Assembly: GCA_017474235.1 (NCBI GenBank)
Contig: JAFVIB010000009.1
Coordinates: 1 to 64,000 of the forward strand
Direction of reading: 5' to 3'
DNA from: Alistipes sp.
GTDB lineage: Bacteria > Bacteroidota > Bacteroidia > Bacteroidales > Rikenellaceae
DNA: 64,000 nucleotides
The notes below the pieces were generated by a model, which saw nothing but the letters and a program-made list of their open reading frames with translations, had not been told where the DNA came from and made no database searches. The position numbers were made by a program, and so were the translations under genes. This document shows positions 25,185-34,286 of the stretch, in pieces; position 1 is the first letter of the stretch, and the number at the start of each line of letters is the position of its first letter.

Positions 25185-26006
25185 TTAGTAAATATTTTTT
25201 ACAACCTCATACTTCTCTTTGAGCAGTTCGACCACAGCCTCTGTTGCTTTTGGGAAGACTTTTCGCAAATCTATCTCGTCTGTTGTAGTCAGGATACCCT
25301 TCAGATTGCGCATAAATGTATCCTTAATCTCGGTGGCGAGGTTTACCTTGACTATACCGTTTGATATAGCCTGCTGCACCATAGGGTGAGGTATGCCCGA
25401 GCTACCGTGAAGCACAAGAGCCACAGGGGTTGCTGCGTGAATCTGTGCAAGTCGCTCTATATCGAGCTTTGGAGCCTGCTTATAGAAGCCGTGTGCAGAG
25501 CCGATAGATACTGCCAAAGCATCTACACCGGTCTGCTCAACAAAGAGTTTTGCCTCTTCGGCTGTTGTAAAACCGCCACCCTGCTGTTGTCCGAGTTTTG
25601 CGACATAGCCCAACTCTGCCTCAACATTGACACCATAGGGAGCAGCGAGTTCAACAACGCGACGAGTAGTCTCCACATTCTTCTCAAAAGGCTCTTCACT
25701 TGCATCTATCATCACAGAGTCGAAACCTGCATCGAGGCATCGCTCGACAAGCTCAACGCTGCCACCGTGGTCGAGATGAATCCAGCCGTTCACGCCATAG
25801 TCTGCAATAGCTTGGCGAGCCATAGCCACAGACTGTTTCAGACCCATATAGTCGATGCTCGAGCGTGTGAGTTGCAACAACACAGGCGAAGAGGTTGCAG
25901 ATGCAGCACGCATAACACCCTGAAGGGTCTCAAGATTATAGAAATTTGTTGCCAACACGGCGCAGTGACGCTCTTGGCAATCTTTAAGAAGCTCTTTTAC
26001 ATTCAT
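25185..26006 (-). CDS. Class II fructose/tagatose-bisphosphate-type aldolase
   Basis: 273 residues, the size of GatY/KbaY and small FbaA enzymes. The catalytic Asp and zinc His are in WIHLDHGGS (~76-84), zinc ligands also in SIGSAHGFYK and LVLHGSSGIP, and the phosphate site near VNLATEIK. All active residues look intact. It cleaves or forms a ketose 1,6-bisphosphate; which one is not clear. Last gene of a phosphodiesterase-permease-aldolase operon, overlapping the permease by 4 nt. Confidence 0.85.
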   Translation of the reverse strand: MNVKELLKDCQERHCAVLATNFYNLETLQGVMRAASATSSPVLLQLTRSSIDYMGLKQSVAMARQAIADYGVNGWIHLDHGGSVELVERCLDAGFDSVMIDASEEPFEKNVETTRRVVELAAPYGVNVEAELGYVAKLGQQQGGGFTTAEEAKLFVEQTGVDALAVSIGSAHGFYKQAPKLDIERLAQIHAATPVALVLHGSSGIPHPMVQQAISNGIVKVNLATEIKDTFMRNLKGILTTTDEIDLRKVFPKATEAVVELLKEKYEVVKNIY

Positions 26007-27259
26007 TGTTTTTTATCCTTTAAGAAGAGGTGTTCGAGTAACATTATAATTATAATACCCATCACAAAGCCATTACCGACAATCGGGCGGAGCAGTGACG
26101 GAATAGTCTGCATTGCCGACTGCGGAGCAAAGGAGAGTACAATTGTAAACATAATCGGTATGGCGAGTGTCAGACCATCCTTAAAGCTCATTACAGCCGA
26201 TGTAGTCTGCATCATATGCAGTCCCGCAGCAATCTGTGTCGCCATAAGGTAGAGCAGCACAACGCCCATAACAGGCTGCGGAATTGTCAGCAACACCGAG
26301 ACAGCCTCCGGAATAAAAGCGAGGACAATCATCGCCACAGCTGCCGGCAGAACCGTATAGCGCGAAGCACACGATGTAGATGCTACAACGCCCGGGGAGA
26401 GCGAATAATCTACCGGACCTACAACGCCCATACTTCCACTGACAACATTCATAATACCCTGCACAATCATACCCCTCTTTTGGCGCGAGTCCATAGCATC
26501 TGCACCTACAAACTCGCCTAAAGATTGAACAGAGCCTATCTGATTGATAAACAGTGCTATATAGCAGAACACAAATGCTATTACAATACCCGCATCTATC
26601 TCTACCCCACTCAAAAAGAGCGTTGGAGCAACGCTATCGGTAACAAACTGAGTCGGGAAACCTGTAAAGCAGTAGTATATCAGCGAGCCTACGAGCATCG
26701 CCACAATAACCACCATAGACTTCCAAACCCCTTTAAGCAAACTATTTGCTACCGCCATAGAGATAACCGCCACCACAGCAAAGACCATTGCCAGCAGTTG
26801 GTGATTTTCGTCAGAGAATATCATCCCTACAATAGGTTTTGCCATTGTAAATGAGATAAGAACAACAATTGACACCACTATACGCGGAGTAAAAATGCGC
26901 TGCACCTTACGCATCAGACCAACGGCTGCCAGCAGGGCTATAATCACACCGCCGATGGCAATAGATGGATATATCGCCTCACTGCTACCTCCGTGTTGCG
27001 ATGCTGCGAGAATACCCATAAGCAGCACCGCCGCAGGACCTGCAACAAGAGGCAGACGATGACCCCATAGAGAGTTTACAATCATCGTCACGCCCATTAT
27101 GGCAAACAATTTCTGTGTAAAAATCAGCGTCTGACCCTCCGGAGCGATAAAGGTACTTGTCAGCACCACCGGAATAGATATCATCAGCCACTGAAGACCA
27201 TAGAGTAACATCGCCCCAAAGGCGGGGCGATCGTTTACATTATATCTGAACTGCATCAC
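26003..27259 (-). CDS. NCS2-family nucleobase (uracil/xanthine-type) permease
   Basis: 418 residues with 12-14 membrane spans. Family features: WLMISIPVVLTSTF at the start, LWGHRLPLVAGPAAVLL, the substrate region SVQSLGEFVGAD (~244-255), and GPVDYSLSPGVVASTSCASR. The QSLGEF stretch is atypical against the usual Glu-containing motif, so the substrate could differ from uracil or xanthine. Overlaps its neighbours by 4 nt on each side. Confidence 0.78.
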   Translation of the reverse strand: MMQFRYNVNDRPAFGAMLLYGLQWLMISIPVVLTSTFIAPEGQTLIFTQKLFAIMGVTMIVNSLWGHRLPLVAGPAAVLLMGILAASQHGGSSEAIYPSIAIGGVIIALLAAVGLMRKVQRIFTPRIVVSIVVLISFTMAKPIVGMIFSDENHQLLAMVFAVVAVISMAVANSLLKGVWKSMVVIVAMLVGSLIYYCFTGFPTQFVTDSVAPTLFLSGVEIDAGIVIAFVFCYIALFINQIGSVQSLGEFVGADAMDSRQKRGMIVQGIMNVVSGSMGVVGPVDYSLSPGVVASTSCASRYTVLPAAVAMIVLAFIPEAVSVLLTIPQPVMGVVLLYLMATQIAAGLHMMQTTSAVMSFKDGLTLAIPIMFTIVLSFAPQSAMQTIPSLLRPIVGNGFVMGIIIIMLLEHLFLKDKKQ

Positions 27260-28062
27260 TTACAAATCTCCTTTATCAGTTTTGTTGCAAGTACCGGATT
27301 ATCTGTTGTGATATAATCCACACCCTGCTCAATCACCCAGCGCAACTGCTGCTCGTCATCTACTGTCCAAACATTTACAGTAAGACCCAAATCGTGGCAC
27401 TGCTTAATCCAATGAGGCTTCTTCTTGAGTACATCATACTTATAGTCGATGCCCGAAAGGTGCATACCATATACATACTCAGGGTCGTAGTCACCATTTA
27501 GGTAGGCAATGGCTGTACCCTGCGGTGCAAGACGCTTCAGCTCGGTACATACCCACGGACGGAAGGCGATATACTCTACCATATCGTTAAGACCATACTT
27601 GGCAACCATATCGACCGTGCGCTGGACAATCTCACTCTCCTTTGCCGGTGTATAGTGGCTCTTAATCTCGATAATAAGCTTTGTCTTTTTACTCTTCTTG
27701 AGCTGCTCCAAGTACTGCTCCAAAGTTGGGATAGTCTCGCCATTCTCAAGCGGAATAGCTTTCAGCTCCTCGTATGTACTACGCTGAATATCAAGACGCT
27801 TGATATTCTCACCGCGCTTATATATCTTATCGGGATGCAGACCACCGTGAGCCACCACAATCACGCCGTCTGCCGTAAGGTTAATATCACACTCCGAACC
27901 GTAAAGACCCATCTTCTGCGCCTGCTTGAGAGCCTCGATAGAGTTACGACAAGAGCCGTCTATTGCGTGATAACCGCGATGTGCAACAACTTTAGGCTGA
28001 GCCAAAGCAGATACCGACACCATTGCGGCAACTGCTACTGTAACAATCTTTTTCATAAACAT
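27256..28062 (-). CDS. Glycerophosphodiester phosphodiesterase, exported
   Basis: 268 residues from the ATG at 28062. A longer frame to 28122 crosses the promoter and is rejected. The signal peptide KKIVTVAVAAMVSVSALA is followed by VVAHRGYH with the first catalytic His. GSECDINLTADGVIVVAHGG holds the metal Glu and Asp and the second His (Gly follows where Asp is usual). It hydrolyses glycerophosphodiesters in the periplasm. First gene of the operon with the permease and aldolase, which hints at use of lipid-derived or nucleotide-type substrates. Confidence 0.85.
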   Translation of the reverse strand: MFMKKIVTVAVAAMVSVSALAQPKVVAHRGYHAIDGSCRNSIEALKQAQKMGLYGSECDINLTADGVIVVAHGGLHPDKIYKRGENIKRLDIQRSTYEELKAIPLENGETIPTLEQYLEQLKKSKKTKLIIEIKSHYTPAKESEIVQRTVDMVAKYGLNDMVEYIAFRPWVCTELKRLAPQGTAIAYLNGDYDPEYVYGMHLSGIDYKYDVLKKKPHWIKQCHDLGLTVNVWTVDDEQQLRWVIEQGVDYITTDNPVLATKLIKEICK

Positions 28063-28079
28063 AGTCTTTATTTTGCTAA

Positions 28080-28087
28080 CAAAATTA
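28080..28087 (-). promoter_or_regulatory. Promoter -7 box (TAATTTTG) of phosphodiesterase operon
   Basis: Exact match, 17 nt before the chosen ATG. It decides the start of the gene. Confidence 0.7.
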
Positions 28088-28129
28088 GAAATTTTCCGTA
28101 AAACATACAATTTATTCTCCAAAAAATAT

Positions 28130-28137
28130 TATCTTTG
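28130..28137 (+). promoter_or_regulatory. Promoter -7 box (TATCTTTG) of epimerase gene
   Basis: Exact match, 33 nt before the ATG at 28171. Confidence 0.7.
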
Positions 28138-28170
28138 CGAGAGTAGAACATAATTTAACACACTAATAAT

Positions 28171-28839
28171 ATGGCTAATAAAATTTCAGTATCGGTAATG
28201 TGCTCAGATCTTATGAATCTCGAGCGCGACATTAAGACCCTTGAGCGCAACGGCATCGATTGGTTGCATATCGATGTTATGGATGGTCACTTTGTTCCAA
28301 ATATGACATTTGGTCCCGACTTCCCTAACGCTATGCACAAGGTTACAAATATGCCTCTCGACATCCACCTTATGTGCGAGGAGCCTGAGTTTATCTGCTC
28401 AAAGATTGATGTTCACGAGGGCGACATCGTCTCTACACATGTTGAGCTTGACAAGGATTTGAGCGATTTTGCTGCCGATATTCACTCTAAGGGTGCTATG
28501 TTTGGCGTTGTAGTAAATCCGGACACCCCTGTCGAGGCTGTAGCTCCACACATGGCATATACAGACATGGTTACTCTGATGCTCGTTCATCCGGGTTTCT
28601 CAGGTGCAAAGCTCGTAGATGGTATTCTTGATAAGGTTGCACAGATGCGCCAGTGGCTCGACAGCAATGGCTATGAGAAGGTACTTATCAGTGTTGATGG
28701 CTCAGTATCTTGCGAGCGTGCAGAGCTTATGGCAGGTATGGGTGCAAATGTATTTGTGGGTGGTACTGCCGGCGTATATCGCAAGGGTATGACCCTCGAT
28801 GAGTCTATTCCACAGCTGCGTGCTGCTATATCAAAGTAG
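28171..28839 (+). CDS. Ribulose-phosphate 3-epimerase-family protein
   Basis: 222 residues, TIM barrel. WLHIDVMDGHFVPNMTFGPD (~31-50) carries a metal His and catalytic Asp, DIHLMCEEPE follows, LVHPGFSGAKLVDGIL is the phosphate-side loop, and VDGSVS holds the second Asp. Metal and catalytic residues are in place. Sequence details differ enough from housekeeping Rpe that allulose-6-phosphate or another ketose phosphate could be the substrate. It starts a two-gene operon with the YbaK-like gene. Confidence 0.85.
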   Translation: MANKISVSVMCSDLMNLERDIKTLERNGIDWLHIDVMDGHFVPNMTFGPDFPNAMHKVTNMPLDIHLMCEEPEFICSKIDVHEGDIVSTHVELDKDLSDFAADIHSKGAMFGVVVNPDTPVEAVAPHMAYTDMVTLMLVHPGFSGAKLVDGILDKVAQMRQWLDSNGYEKVLISVDGSVSCERAELMAGMGANVFVGGTAGVYRKGMTLDESIPQLRAAISK

Positions 28840-28840
28840 T

Positions 28841-29335
28841 ATGAGCGAAAGACAAGAGCGTGTGTTCGATTTTCTGCAACAGCAGGGAATCGAATACACT
28901 TTTTATACACACCCCGAGGCTCCAACTATCGAGATTGCCCGCCAATATTGGCACAACGACGGCTCAAAGCACTGCAAAAACCTCTTTTTTCGCAACCATA
29001 AGGGTAACCGTCACTACCTTGTAGTCTTTGATAGTGAGCAGACACTCGCCATTCACGACCTTGAGCACCGACTCAAGCAGGGCAAGCTCTCTTTTGCTTC
29101 CGAGCAGCGTATGGAGCGATACCTCGGTCTAAAGCCAGGGTCTGTCTCCCCATTTGGACTGATAAACGACACAGAGAATCACACACACCTTTTTCTCGAC
29201 AAGAAGTTGCTTGACTACCCCTCTCTGAGCTTTCATCCAAACGACAACACTGCCACGGTGGTTATCTCGCAGCAGATGTTTGCAAAGTATCTTGCAGCAG
29301 TGGGAAATAGTTACGAGTATATTGAATTGTATTAA
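28841..29335 (+). CDS. YbaK/ProX-type aminoacyl-tRNA deacylase domain protein
   Basis: 164 residues from the ATG at 28841, one base after the epimerase stop. Matches PrdX/ProXp-type editing proteins: YTFYTHPEAPTIEIARQYW, KNLFFRNHKGNRHYLVVF, and GSVSPFGLINDTENHTHLFL. These hydrolyse mischarged tRNA-Pro (Ala- or Cys-tRNA-Pro) in the cytoplasm. The link with the epimerase seems one of convenience. Confidence 0.87.
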   Translation: MSERQERVFDFLQQQGIEYTFYTHPEAPTIEIARQYWHNDGSKHCKNLFFRNHKGNRHYLVVFDSEQTLAIHDLEHRLKQGKLSFASEQRMERYLGLKPGSVSPFGLINDTENHTHLFLDKKLLDYPSLSFHPNDNTATVVISQQMFAKYLAAVGNSYEYIELY

Positions 29336-29343
29336 CAAAAAAA

Positions 29344-29368
29344 ACGAGGCAAATGCCTCGTTTTTTTT
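29344..29368 (+). terminator. Bidirectional terminator between convergent genes
   Basis: ACGAGGCA, loop AA, TGCCTCGT with an A-run before and eight T after; works on both strands. Confidence 0.9.
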
Positions 29369-29801
29369 ATTCTGCTAACTGAAGTTGCTCCTTCTCCACA
29401 GCCCCCTCAATCACTGACGCTGCCGGAGTGACAGGTATTTCGTGAGTGATGATACTATCGACAATAAACTTCGTGAAGCCTCTCCACGGCAGTGCGCCGA
29501 AGTACTCCTTATAGCGCAACTCGACAACCTTACCACCCTCAAGCATCAGACGCTCAGCGAGTTTTGCATTCTCCACAGAGAACTCGAACTCATAAGATTG
29601 TATAGAGCCGGCAGCCTTTGAGCGGATACCGGACTGGATAAGTTTACCCTCGTATGTCTTGAATATAACGCCCTTTTTGACCACATAGTTCAGCTCGCCA
29701 CTCTTCACGCCCTCGCCAAAGACGAAGTAGAAACGGAAGTAGAAAGCACCTGCACCAACTGCCAAAAGCAGCAACAGTATTACAACCCAAAATTTCTTCA
29801 T
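29367..29801 (-). CDS. Membrane-anchored hypothetical protein
   Basis: 144 residues from the ATG at 29801, 2 nt after the acyltransferase stop. One N-terminal membrane span (VVILLLLLAVGAGAFYF) and a beta-rich outer part (GELNYVVKKGVIFKTYEGKL, VVELRYKEYFGALPWRG). I do not recognise a named domain, though proteins like it seem common in Bacteroidales. Translationally coupled to the acyltransferase, so a role in lipid or envelope work is possible. Confidence 0.7.
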   Translation of the reverse strand: MKKFWVVILLLLLAVGAGAFYFRFYFVFGEGVKSGELNYVVKKGVIFKTYEGKLIQSGIRSKAAGSIQSYEFEFSVENAKLAERLMLEGGKVVELRYKEYFGALPWRGFTKFIVDSIITHEIPVTPAASVIEGAVEKEQLQLAE

Positions 29802-29802
29802 A

Positions 29803-30975
29803 CTAATCAAGATTTATCCCCATATTTAACTTAGCTTCAACCGGATTTGCATATATACCGAGCAAAATCTCTCGAGCCACATCCTTATCTACGCCCATAA
29901 CCTCAAACTGAGCATTTGAGCGGACAAGATAGATAGCAAACTGCTGCTCCATAGACTTAGAGTAGTACTTTGCAAATCGACGAGTACCGTGCTTGATATC
30001 GTATGCAATATAGTTGGTATCAAAGAGCTTGTACTCCGAGATTATACGGCGATCGACAACCTCTGCCAAAGCCTTGCACTGCTCGGCACGCGGCAGCTGT
30101 GCAATCTGCTCCAACTCCTGAGTGGTAATCGGCTCACAGAATGTCAGATTTGCATCTCCCTTATAAGCCTTGATACCTGTCAGGATGCTGAGGAAGTCCT
30201 CATTCTCAGCCTTATGATATGGAGCGCCACTCTGACGACGGCACAACTCCACAGCCTTAAAGACATCGCACGGCTCATACTGATAGCTGATAGCCACAGG
30301 TGCGATATGGAGCTGCGAGAAGTTCTCCACAAAGTCAGCAGAGCCACTGAGTCCGAACATCTTGATAATTCCGGGCTCGGTCATATCGTTACCATCCTTA
30401 GTTCTACCGTTACGCTGTGCAATCCAAACCGAGCGACCCGCCTCATTAATTCGCAGACGGATATACTCTGACAGGTGACGCGAATTCTCCAAAAACTCAC
30501 GCATAGAGACATCATCCTTGCGGATAACCTTAATCATATAGTTTGCCTTGCAAAGCTCAAAGACAAGCGGTGTACGCAGCAGATTATCGCCCAATGAAAT
30601 ATCGGTAGTAGGCAGATTGTTACCAAACAGTGCGTACTGCATCAACATTGCGTCAAGAGTAATATCGCGGTGATTTGAGATAAAGAGCCAGCCGTTTGTC
30701 GGTGGAACTTGCTCACAACCTGAGGTGGTAAAGCGGCGCATTGTGCGGTGGATAATACCGCCAATAGCCGGATACATAATCTTGCGCTGAATATCGTCAG
30801 TAGTGCGACAAGAGCTGATAAGGTTGCGCACCTGCTCAATATCCAAATTAGGGAATACAAACTGTGCCGCCGGAATAAGCAGCGGGTCAGAAGCAATCTT
30901 CTCTACGACAGCCGGTATCTCCTCATCGTGATAAGCGCGGATATCATCAAAAAATGATTGAGTATTTTCTTCCAT
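29803..30975 (-). CDS. PlsC-like phospholipid/glycerol acyltransferase
   Basis: 390 residues. The acyltransferase motif is FISNHRDITLDAMLM (~107-121), with one residue more between His and the last Asp than the usual H-x4-D, a form I associate with Bacteroidota. The second block VWIAQRNGRTKDGND (~188-202) contains the conserved Gly-rich acceptor site. Probably transfers acyl groups in lipid synthesis at the inner membrane. The following small membrane protein gene starts at its stop. Confidence 0.82.
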   Translation of the reverse strand: MEENTQSFFDDIRAYHDEEIPAVVEKIASDPLLIPAAQFVFPNLDIEQVRNLISSCRTTDDIQRKIMYPAIGGIIHRTMRRFTTSGCEQVPPTNGWLFISNHRDITLDAMLMQYALFGNNLPTTDISLGDNLLRTPLVFELCKANYMIKVIRKDDVSMREFLENSRHLSEYIRLRINEAGRSVWIAQRNGRTKDGNDMTEPGIIKMFGLSGSADFVENFSQLHIAPVAISYQYEPCDVFKAVELCRRQSGAPYHKAENEDFLSILTGIKAYKGDANLTFCEPITTQELEQIAQLPRAEQCKALAEVVDRRIISEYKLFDTNYIAYDIKHGTRRFAKYYSKSMEQQFAIYLVRSNAQFEVMGVDKDVAREILLGIYANPVEAKLNMGINLD

Positions 30976-31049
30976 ATAAACAATGTTCTATAAATTGCGC
31001 CGGATGGTTTGACGGGCATCTTGCGCAATTTTGTGTGCAATATACTTCG

Positions 31050-31057
31050 CAAAGATA
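31050..31057 (-). promoter_or_regulatory. Promoter -7 box (TATCTTTG) of acyltransferase operon
   Basis: Exact match on the minus strand, ~75 nt before the ATG at 30975. Confidence 0.65.
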
Positions 31058-31100
31058 ATAAAATTTTCACAAATCGTGCAAAATTCTCCAAAAAAGTGAT

Positions 31101-31108
31101 TACCTTTG
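31101..31108 (+). promoter_or_regulatory. Promoter -7 box (TACCTTTG) of GatZ-like gene
   Basis: Exact match; leaves a ~105-nt leader before the ATG at 31220 that shows no clear hairpin. Confidence 0.65.
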
Positions 31109-31219
31109 CGTGTCGTTAAGGGGATTAAATTTTATTTTCCATCACTCTTAGGTTTTTCTTCTTGAGGTGTTATTACAGATAACAAATAGGTTTTACTAAC
31201 AATCTAACATAATAAAAAC

Positions 31220-32446
31220 ATGGCTAAAACAGAAAGACTTTTAAAGCGTATGGCAGAGCTTGAGGCTCAGACAGGCGTTAAGCGCACTATTTTTGCTGCT
31301 TGTCCTAACTCATCTGCTGTAATTCGTGCATCTATTCGCTCTGCAAAGCGTAATAATGCTCCAATCTACTTCGCTGCAACACTCAATCAGATTGACACTG
31401 ACGGTGGTTATACAGGTATGACCCCTGCCGATTTTGTCAAGGTTTGCCGTATGGAGTGCGAGGCTATCAACTTCACAGGCGACTGCATCATCGCTGTTGA
31501 CCACGGTGGTCCATGGCTCAAGGATAAGCAGAATACTGAGCGTTGGGAGACAGAGCGTGCAATGAACGCAGTAAAGGCATCTTTCGAGGCTGCTATCGCT
31601 GCCGGCTTTGACCTTATCCATGTCGATCCGACTGTAGATATCAATGTTCCAAAGGGTGAGGTTATCGACATTCACCTCGTTGTTCGTCGTACAGTAGAGC
31701 TTATCGAGCACTGCGAGAAGTTCCGTCGCGCAAACAACTACCCTGAGATCTCTTATGAGGTTGGTACCGAGGAGGTACACGGTGGTCTTGCAGATGATAC
31801 TACATTCGACACATTCCTCGTTGAGCTTAAGGAGGGTCTTGCAGCAGTTGGTCTTTCTGATGTATGGCCTTGCTTTATCGTTGGTAAGGTTGGTACAGAC
31901 CTCCACACCACTCTCTTTGACGGTGAGGTTGCAAAGAAGCTCACTGCAAAGGTTCGTCCACTTGGCAGCTACATCAAGGGTCACTACACTGACGGCGTAA
32001 GCAACCCTCAGGACTACCCTCTCTGCGGTATGGGTGGTGCAAATGTAGGTCCGGAGTTTACAATCAGCGAGTATGAGGCTCTTGAGGAGCTTGAGGCTAA
32101 GGAGGTTGAGTACTACAACGCAGGTCGCGTAGCTATGCTCTCTCATATCACCGAGGTTCTTACCCGCCTTGTATATGAGTCAAACCGTTGGAAGAAGTGG
32201 TTGCTTGAGAGCGAGAAGGGCGTTGATTTCTACGAGATTGACCCTGAGCGTCGCGCTTGGCTTGTTAAGACCGGTTGCCGTTATATCTGGCAGAAGCCTG
32301 AGGCTCTTGTTGCTCGTAACACCCTCAATGAGAACCTTAAGCGTGTAGGTATGGACCCTGAAAATATCGTTCTCGACCGCATTGAGCACGATATGGACAA
32401 GTACTTCTACGCATTCAACATTGTAGATTTGAACAAGATGCTCTAA
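31220..32446 (+). CDS. GatZ/KbaZ-like D-tagatose-bisphosphate aldolase family protein
   Basis: 408 residues, near the ~420 of GatZ/KbaZ. The best match is ATLNQIDTDGGYTGMTPADF (~53-72), which parallels the NQ..GGYTGMTPADF signature, followed by CIIAVDHGGPWL and FDLIHVDPTVDI. GatZ/KbaZ are the non-catalytic partners that support GatY/KbaY aldolases. Here no GatY is adjacent; a catalytic class II aldolase lies 5 kb away on the other strand. The long leader and codon use suggest high expression. It could be a stand-alone aldolase; uncertain. Confidence 0.75.
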   Translation: MAKTERLLKRMAELEAQTGVKRTIFAACPNSSAVIRASIRSAKRNNAPIYFAATLNQIDTDGGYTGMTPADFVKVCRMECEAINFTGDCIIAVDHGGPWLKDKQNTERWETERAMNAVKASFEAAIAAGFDLIHVDPTVDINVPKGEVIDIHLVVRRTVELIEHCEKFRRANNYPEISYEVGTEEVHGGLADDTTFDTFLVELKEGLAAVGLSDVWPCFIVGKVGTDLHTTLFDGEVAKKLTAKVRPLGSYIKGHYTDGVSNPQDYPLCGMGGANVGPEFTISEYEALEELEAKEVEYYNAGRVAMLSHITEVLTRLVYESNRWKKWLLESEKGVDFYEIDPERRAWLVKTGCRYIWQKPEALVARNTLNENLKRVGMDPENIVLDRIEHDMDKYFYAFNIVDLNKML

Positions 32447-32466
32447 GCCTTGTTTCAATATAACAG

Positions 32467-32503
32467 AGGTGTGCCCAAGTCTATCTTGAGGCACACCTTT
32501 TTA
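32467..32503 (+). terminator. Terminator of GatZ-like gene
   Basis: AGGTGTGCC and GGCACACCT form a 9-bp stem with a 14-nt loop, followed by TTTTATA. Confidence 0.85.
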
Positions 32504-32509
32504 TATAAC

Positions 32510-33226
32510 TTATATTTTATCCACTCGCTTAAAGAACTTATTCAGATAGTACTTAATCGGATGTGAGTATTTCAGCTGTTTCCACGGACGCGAGCCGTGT
32601 GGACGATGTGTTACGGGCAGATTACAGAACAGATAGTTATTCAGACCCAAGTCCTGCGAGATATGGGAGATATGGACATCAAACCAATGTTTATCGGGGT
32701 CTAACTTAGTAAAGTTGTAGGCGTTAAGCAGACGATTTGTCAGCAGTGAGCAGCAGAAACTACAATGTTTATCCACTGCATACGCCTCGCCCTCACGACC
32801 TTTGGCATAGTTATAAGGATAGTTTATCTCGCCCTGCTCATCTACCGTTACAGCCGCTGCAATACCGCAATCCTCACGCTCCTCAGCACCCTCAACAAGG
32901 CTTTGGACTGTATAGTCATTCACAACTACATCACTCTCGACAATAAGCAGATCTGCACCATCCTCAACAGCCCTCTTTTGCGCCATCTGTAATACTAACA
33001 GATAGTTAGGCGACGGGTGGTCGGTAATCTCAGCAAGATTAACCAGCTCAAACTCTAATTCACGAGAGTATATCTCAAGCAGAGCCGTATTCTCGGGGGT
33101 ACTGAAATCGTTATAGACAGTATAGGTATAAGGCACACCTATACTCGATGATAGCAGAGCACGAATAGTCTGAATCGTAGATTCAATAGAGTCTTTTACC
33201 GGCGTAATAATGTGCAGGTTTTTCAT
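32510..33226 (-). CDS. Glycosyltransferase family 2-like protein
   Basis: 238 residues, no membrane span. HIITPVKDSIESTIQTIRAL and YTVYNDFSTPENTAL give the nucleotide-sugar part, and LLIVESDVVVNDYTV the DxD-like site (~94-108). The C-terminal part is basic (KYYLNKFFKRVDKI). Donor and acceptor are unknown; it is not in a polysaccharide cluster. Single gene, divergent from the glucosaminidase gene. Confidence 0.72.
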   Translation of the reverse strand: MKNLHIITPVKDSIESTIQTIRALLSSSIGVPYTYTVYNDFSTPENTALLEIYSRELEFELVNLAEITDHPSPNYLLVLQMAQKRAVEDGADLLIVESDVVVNDYTVQSLVEGAEEREDCGIAAAVTVDEQGEINYPYNYAKGREGEAYAVDKHCSFCCSLLTNRLLNAYNFTKLDPDKHWFDVHISHISQDLGLNNYLFCNLPVTHRPHGSRPWKQLKYSHPIKYYLNKFFKRVDKI

Positions 33227-33256
33227 CTCTCTGTTGATTATTCCTGAAAAATAATT

Positions 33257-33264
33257 TACCTTTG
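33257..33264 (+). promoter_or_regulatory. Promoter -7 box (TACCTTTG) of glucosaminidase gene
   Basis: Exact match, 35 nt before the ATG at 33300. Confidence 0.65.
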
Positions 33265-33290
33265 CTGAAACAAACCGTTCTAAAGCAAGA

Positions 33291-33298
33291 CAAAGATA
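33291..33298 (-). promoter_or_regulatory. Promoter -7 box (TATCTTTG) of GT2 gene
   Basis: Exact match on the minus strand, immediately before the opposite gene's ATG. The two divergent transcripts overlap here by about 20-30 nt. Confidence 0.6.
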
Positions 33299-33299
33299 T

Positions 33300-34286
33300 A
33301 TGAAAAATTTCAGATTTACAATATTTTATGCCTATTTTGCGATATTCGCAACACTATCGGCTATTGCAGAGGTGCGCCAAACACGCGAAGAGTACATAGA
33401 AAAGTATAAATCTATCGCCGTTGCACATATGGAGCGTTACGGTATTCCGGCAAGTATCACTATGGCTCAGGGTATCCTCGAGTCTGATGCCGGCAACAGC
33501 AACCTCTCGCGCTCATCAAACAACCACTTCGGCATAAAGTGTAAGAAGAATTGGACAGGCAGAAAGGTCTATCACGACGACGATGCCAAGGGCGAGTGTT
33601 TCCGAGCCTACCCGACAGTGGAAGAGTCATATCTCGACCACGCAGAGTTTCTCGACTCCTCTCCGCGCTATGACTCACTGTTTGCCTACCCGTCAAACGA
33701 CTATCGCAGTTGGGCTCGCGGTCTTAAGGCGGCAGGTTATGCCACAGCCCCCGACTATGCCGAGCGACTTATCAAGATTATCGAGAACTATAACCTCCAC
33801 CTGCTCGACCAGCAAGATGGCGAAGCTATATACTCCTCCGGCAAGGATGCTAAACAAAATGCCGAGTGGTTTGCAACCCATAGCAATATCGAGCGTGAGC
33901 CGGCTGTAGGTATCGACCCATTCCGTGTCAGCTCAAGCCAACATAAGGGTTATAGCGTCTATCGAATCAACCACACCTGCTATATTATCGCCAAGAGTGG
34001 CGACACATACGCCTCTTTAGGCAAGATATTCGCTATCTCGGAGCGCAACCTCCGCAAATTCAACGACGCAACAAAGACTGCAACCCTTGCCGAGGGGGAT
34101 ATGGTCTATATAGAGCGTAAAAAGGAGCGTTGGCTGGGCGATGCATTGCTCCACGAGGTTGCCGCCGGCGAGACACTCCACTCTCTAAGTCAGCAATTCG
34201 GTATTCGCACCCGCTGCCTTGCCCGCCTCAACCGACTCACCTTCTCCCGCGAAGTTGAGACAGGTCAGACGATTAGATTGAGATAA
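33300..34286 (+). CDS. Exported glucosaminidase (GH73) with two LysM domains
   Basis: 328 residues. The signal peptide (about 1-23) is followed by the glucosaminidase domain: EEYIEKYKSIAVAHMERYGI, ITMAQGILESDAGNSNLS with the catalytic Glu, NHFGIKCK, and FRAYPTVEESYLDHAEFL. Two LysM peptidoglycan-binding domains fill the C-terminus (IIAKSGDTYASLGKIFAIS and HEVAAGETLHSLSQQFGI). It cuts peptidoglycan glycan strands in the periplasm, for growth or daughter separation. The gene end runs into the 145-bp repeats. Confidence 0.93.
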   Translation: MKNFRFTIFYAYFAIFATLSAIAEVRQTREEYIEKYKSIAVAHMERYGIPASITMAQGILESDAGNSNLSRSSNNHFGIKCKKNWTGRKVYHDDDAKGECFRAYPTVEESYLDHAEFLDSSPRYDSLFAYPSNDYRSWARGLKAAGYATAPDYAERLIKIIENYNLHLLDQQDGEAIYSSGKDAKQNAEWFATHSNIEREPAVGIDPFRVSSSQHKGYSVYRINHTCYIIAKSGDTYASLGKIFAISERNLRKFNDATKTATLAEGDMVYIERKKERWLGDALLHEVAAGETLHSLSQQFGIRTRCLARLNRLTFSREVETGQTIRLR

